Below are positions 60,790 to 64,000 of a stretch of 64,000 nucleotides of DNA, piece by piece; the first letter of the stretch is position 1, and each line of letters begins with the position of its first letter. This DNA comes from Spirosoma radiotolerans. Its GTDB lineage: Bacteria > Bacteroidota > Bacteroidia > Cytophagales > Spirosomataceae. The stretch covers positions 1,240,001-1,304,000 of the forward strand of contig NZ_CP010429.1 of assembly GCF_000974425.1 (NCBI RefSeq). The letters are read 5' to 3'. Both the position numbers and the translations under genes were made by a program. A model generated the notes under the pieces. It was not told the DNA's origin. It searched no databases and saw nothing but the letters and a program-made list of their open reading frames with translations.

Positions 60790-63700
60790 TCATAAGCTAG
60801 CCATTTTCACCAGCTTCACCGTTCGTTGTTCACCCGTTTTATAGTGGATAGACAGCAGATAGTACCCTGCCGATGCATATTGACCAAATTGAATGAGTTG
60901 ATCACGCCGGATTCCTTCCTGACGAAAATATTCGCGGCCCAACATGTCGGTGAGCCGAATGGAAGTAATATCCGCTTCGGCGACAAACGAAAAGTCATAA
61001 CTGGTTGGGTTAGGGTAAACCGCATGTGTCGCCCTATTTACTGTAGGTTCTGTCGCCGTGACAATGGCTGTTGTATCAGCGATGGTCAGTTGCCGAACCA
61101 ACAGGCTGGCACTGGCTCTGTCATCTTCACCATCGTCGGTGCCGGAGTCCGGTGTGCTGTCGGGGTCAGCATACGTGGAGGCTGTTACCTGAGCCGCCAC
61201 ATCATAGCTCCCGGCGGCTGTTGCTTTCATGCGAAACACGATGGTGGTGTCGGTGAGTAGTTTCTGAACGGTTCCCCGTAACAGACTATCGCCATGTGGT
61301 AAGTTTAGCTGGTTCACCATCGTCAGGGAAGCCGGCAGCCGACACGACCACTGCACCTGACTGGCCGTTTTTCCACGACTTATAGGTTCGTTATGGAGGG
61401 TAAGTGAGAACGATACCACATCCCCCACTTTAATCGATGTACGGTCGCTTTTCAGCGTGAGGCTAACATCGACCGATGGCAGGGAGTCGCGTAACAGAAC
61501 CGCCGATGTAAACGGTTTTAATAAGATTTGACGGGCATAATACCGGTTTTTAACATCCCGAAACGGACGGCTGAGCGTAATCAGACTGTCTTTTAACGTT
61601 GGGTTATAAACGAGCCTGATCAACTCGTTGGGATCAACAGAATCAATGCTCGTTTCCTGGAGCGAAACATTATCCAGCCAAACCGACTGATTGTCTTCCT
61701 GTAGTTGAACCGTCAATAAAGCATTGGATTCATTGGCCAGCGCTGTCAAAGCTAGTTCGTAGCTCTTCTTAGTTGGTTCGACCAGCAACTCATACCGGCG
61801 GCTCAAGTCCTGATAAGGGCTGTTCTGCTGCCGAATAAACACAACGATTTTCTTTAAGGCTGGCGAGCGGGCTTCAAGCCGAAGCAGATACGTTTTTGAT
61901 TTAGTAATGGCTTGAATATTCTTATAAGCCAGCACATAGGAGTCTGCATGACCAGAAGACGTAGAAAACCCCACTTGTAGACTACCTCCGTCGAGAAGGC
62001 CGTTACTAATCCAGCTAACCTGCCCGTTGTTATAAGGGCTCCAGGTTGTCCAGCCTTCGTTTGTTGAAGAAAATGAATTGGCCAGGAGGTTCGTGCTGCT
62101 CAGACTTTTCAACCGGTAATCTTTATACGTTATAGGGCTGCTTTTGGAGGTAAGGTCCTGACTAAATTGGGCTTGCCATTGTGCCAGGTTTAGGTCATTG
62201 ACGACGGTTCGGTTATAAACGGCCCGTATGGTAAAGGCGTCATTAAATGGGCGGACATAATAATTCTGCGACATCCGGCCAAAACTGCTTAAGTCGTTTG
62301 CGCCCGATATGTAGCCGACCACTGGTTGAGTAGCGGTTTTGGCAACCAGGCTATTTTGATTCAGAATATTGTCACGTGGCAGGCAGGGCGCATCGTAATT
62401 ATAGAGAATAAGCTGGCCAACCGTATTATTAAAGGATGTATTACGAATCAAATTCACATGGTTGACCGCATGCAGGTAAATGCCCAGCCCATGACAATCC
62501 GTTATGGTGTTGTCAGTCATGGTAACGGATTCAACGCAATCGTCCAGAAATACACCGTGTGCACCACTGTATTCCGTTGCTGACAGAGGACCAAATGTGC
62601 CGATCCCTTTCTGAATAATATTCGATTGAATCTGAATGTTGTGCAGCGGTAACTGGGCTCCGTTCCAAAGGTAGATGCCACCACCATCACTCTTCGCCAT
62701 ACAAAAATTACTGATCAGATTTTGCCGGATTATGCTGTTGCTAAACACCGACATGCCAATATAACCGACACTATCAATTACATTATTTTCAATCAGCGTA
62801 TTCTGGGTAGCAAAGGATTGAAAAGCAGTAAACTGTCCATCACCACTTTTTCCACGATTAGGCGAAACACCAACGTCCCGAATGGTATTTTTTCGGAAGG
62901 TAACGTTCTGATAAGCAGCTATATAAACACCATTGTTGTTGATATGAGTAATCGCGTTATCCTCAACAAGAATGTTGCTGCCAGATCCGTTAAAAACCAG
63001 GCCATTCTCGCCGGCCCTGGTAAAATCATTGTCAGTTAAAACGAGATTGGATACACTGTTGGCGTATAAATTCTCATGGTTTGCTTCCGCGATAGTCAGG
63101 CCTTTGATCGTTATAAAAGCCGAGTTAGCTATATCAATGGTTCGGTCATAAGCGCTTGCTATGATCGTTTCATTGTTAGGATTGCCGCTATCTGCATAGA
63201 GTTGTAACGTCTGGTTAGCCGGATTATAATACCATTCGCCAGGTTGATCGAGGGTAGCTGGATGGTTCTGAATCAGGAAGCCCCAGTTGTCGGTCAGGCT
63301 ATAGGTAGACGAGTTAGCAACGGTAAGTGTGTTGCCCGTTTGCTGCGTTATAGTAGCCCGGTCAATAATCCAGTAAGTCGGAAAAAGTACAACTTCTGCA
63401 CCAGTCCAGTTCGTTGTTAAGGCTTGCTGACTGGTCAATTGAGTAGCGCCTGCATGACTTTGTACAGTCAGGTAGCCACGATTTGGCGCGTCTGAATTAG
63501 GGTAGCGCCCTAACGGGAGCGGCAGTCCATTTCGGTACACGCCTGTCAACCGATCTCCGCAGCCAGGACACGGTGCCTGCCACCGATTGTTACCTAAATT
63601 GACCCAATTTTTTACCGGAACGGCCCCTGAGAGCGTCGGCTTTGCCCCTTGTCCGTAGGCACCAATGAAGAGCGGTTTAGCTGACGTCCCCGATTTTCTA

Positions 63701-63954
63701 AGAATAAGAGTTCCACTAAATGTATCGCCCCGGCGGAATAGGAGGGAATCACCAACCTGTAAATTCAACTGGTTGACCCGGTTCAAACTTCGAAGAGGAG
63801 AAGTAACAGAACGACCCTCGTTTGCATCGTTGCCCGAGTTGGCTATGTAATAGGTCGATTGCGCTAAACTGGTCGATAACTGAGTAGTAATCGCAAGTAT
63901 AGTTAAACAATGAGTTAGTATTTTCCGTAATGTTGAATACATTTTGTTCGTCAT
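60790..63954 (-). CDS. Large secreted right-handed beta-helix protein with T9SS sorting domain
   Basis: A 1054-residue exported protein (signal about 1-31, ending in TSLAQS; start 63954 or 63942). Residues about 33-300 contain YYIANSGNDANEGRSVTSPLRSLNRVNQL and a parallel beta-helix follows to about 540 (LVLTDNDFTRAGENGLVFNG, NVTFRKNTIRDVGVSPNRGK, NTLIENNVIDSVGYIG, IQSNIIQKGIGTFG), a fold shared with polysaccharide lyases and epimerases. A carbohydrate-binding-like sandwich comes next (about 620-760), then a DUF11-like repeat, and the T9SS tail AVYPNPTSYDFSF with SAGYYLLSIHYKTGEQRTVKLVK. It is probably a surface glycan-degrading enzyme; the active site is not identified. Confidence 0.88.
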   Translation of the reverse strand: MTNKMYSTLRKILTHCLTILAITTQLSTSLAQSTYYIANSGNDANEGRSVTSPLRSLNRVNQLNLQVGDSLLFRRGDTFSGTLILRKSGTSAKPLFIGAYGQGAKPTLSGAVPVKNWVNLGNNRWQAPCPGCGDRLTGVYRNGLPLPLGRYPNSDAPNRGYLTVQSHAGATQLTSQQALTTNWTGAEVVLFPTYWIIDRATITQQTGNTLTVANSSTYSLTDNWGFLIQNHPATLDQPGEWYYNPANQTLQLYADSGNPNNETIIASAYDRTIDIANSAFITIKGLTIAEANHENLYANSVSNLVLTDNDFTRAGENGLVFNGSGSNILVEDNAITHINNNGVYIAAYQNVTFRKNTIRDVGVSPNRGKSGDGQFTAFQSFATQNTLIENNVIDSVGYIGMSVFSNSIIRQNLISNFCMAKSDGGGIYLWNGAQLPLHNIQIQSNIIQKGIGTFGPLSATEYSGAHGVFLDDCVESVTMTDNTITDCHGLGIYLHAVNHVNLIRNTSFNNTVGQLILYNYDAPCLPRDNILNQNSLVAKTATQPVVGYISGANDLSSFGRMSQNYYVRPFNDAFTIRAVYNRTVVNDLNLAQWQAQFSQDLTSKSSPITYKDYRLKSLSSTNLLANSFSSTNEGWTTWSPYNNGQVSWISNGLLDGGSLQVGFSTSSGHADSYVLAYKNIQAITKSKTYLLRLEARSPALKKIVVFIRQQNSPYQDLSRRYELLVEPTKKSYELALTALANESNALLTVQLQEDNQSVWLDNVSLQETSIDSVDPNELIRLVYNPTLKDSLITLSRPFRDVKNRYYARQILLKPFTSAVLLRDSLPSVDVSLTLKSDRTSIKVGDVVSFSLTLHNEPISRGKTASQVQWSCRLPASLTMVNQLNLPHGDSLLRGTVQKLLTDTTIVFRMKATAAGSYDVAAQVTASTYADPDSTPDSGTDDGEDDRASASLLVRQLTIADTTAIVTATEPTVNRATHAVYPNPTSYDFSFVAEADITSIRLTDMLGREYFRQEGIRRDQLIQFGQYASAGYYLLSIHYKTGEQRTVKLVKMASL

Positions 63955-64000
63955 TCGAATAGGACAGATAAACGTATCCTATCCATGTAAAGTGGTGTGA

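Noticed and set aside
1-64000. CRISPR arrays, rRNA, tRNA and prophage genes
   Set aside because: I looked for regularly spaced repeats, tRNA-like cloverleafs and phage structural genes and saw none; a covariance-model scan could still find a tRNA that I missed.

Overview
The window looks like a chromosomal segment of a Bacteroidota bacterium, most likely Cytophagales and close to Spirosoma. Evidence: a SusC/SusD pair, two proteins ending in type IX secretion (T9SS) sorting domains, a GH97 enzyme, an FdtA/FdtB surface-sugar pair, DUF1684 and YsnF-type stress proteins, no consistent Shine-Dalgarno sites, and promoter boxes of the Bacteroidota type (TTTG, about 19-20 nt, TAnnTTTG). The genus is inference; no rRNA or tRNA gene was recognised.

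Layout. 1-2 kb: 5' part of pheT and a DUF1684 lipoprotein-like gene (minus strand). 2.1-8.9 kb: a plus-strand run with fdtA, fdtB, a polyprenyl-type glycosyltransferase and a methyltransferase (surface glycan), then ribE, a kinase-less PASTA protein and a T9SS cargo protein. 9-10.2 kb: rhodanese, and convergent miaA. 10.6-17.6 kb: HxlR regulator, PliI-like exported protein, outer-membrane barrel and SGNH lipoprotein, Kbp-like BON-LysM protein, DUF937 protein, small lipoprotein, trypsin-like protease, OsmC. 17.6-24 kb: M20 deacetylase, then an L-fucose block (GH29 fucosidase, ManA, SDR, FucP, mutarotase-family protein). 24-25.2 kb: membrane protein plus XRE regulator and the remains of a zeta-toxin-like module. 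25.3-30.9 kb: CocE hydrolase, DUF427, an osmoprotectant-type ABC transporter whose binding domain is circularly permuted, and an esterase. 31-35.7 kb: two YsnF-domain proteins, a membrane EEP hydrolase and an unrecognised protein with a Ulp1/YopJ-like His-Asp-Cys pattern. 36.4-46 kb: GH97, GrpB, a MarR/oxidoreductase operon with a long palindromic operator, a DUF305/beta-propeller operon divergent from a membrane LytTR regulator, and DUF1810; several decayed genes lie between them. 46.2-64 kb: a SusCD operon with a good promoter, SGNH, GH16, a propeller-phosphoesterase with a poly-Asp tail, a TonB-type receptor, a LolA-like protein and a large beta-helix T9SS protein.

How it fits together. 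The accessory content is mainly glycan capture and degradation plus envelope modification. Three points stand out. First, the permease/binding-protein fusion at 28.3-29.9 kb has the two halves of its binding domain in swapped order. Second, long hairpins built from a locally repeated short word occur at four places; at three of them the hairpin overlaps the 3' coding end of a gene. Third, several >300-bp gaps hold recognisable gene wreckage (zeta toxin, IS3 integrase, esterase), so this is a region of turnover.
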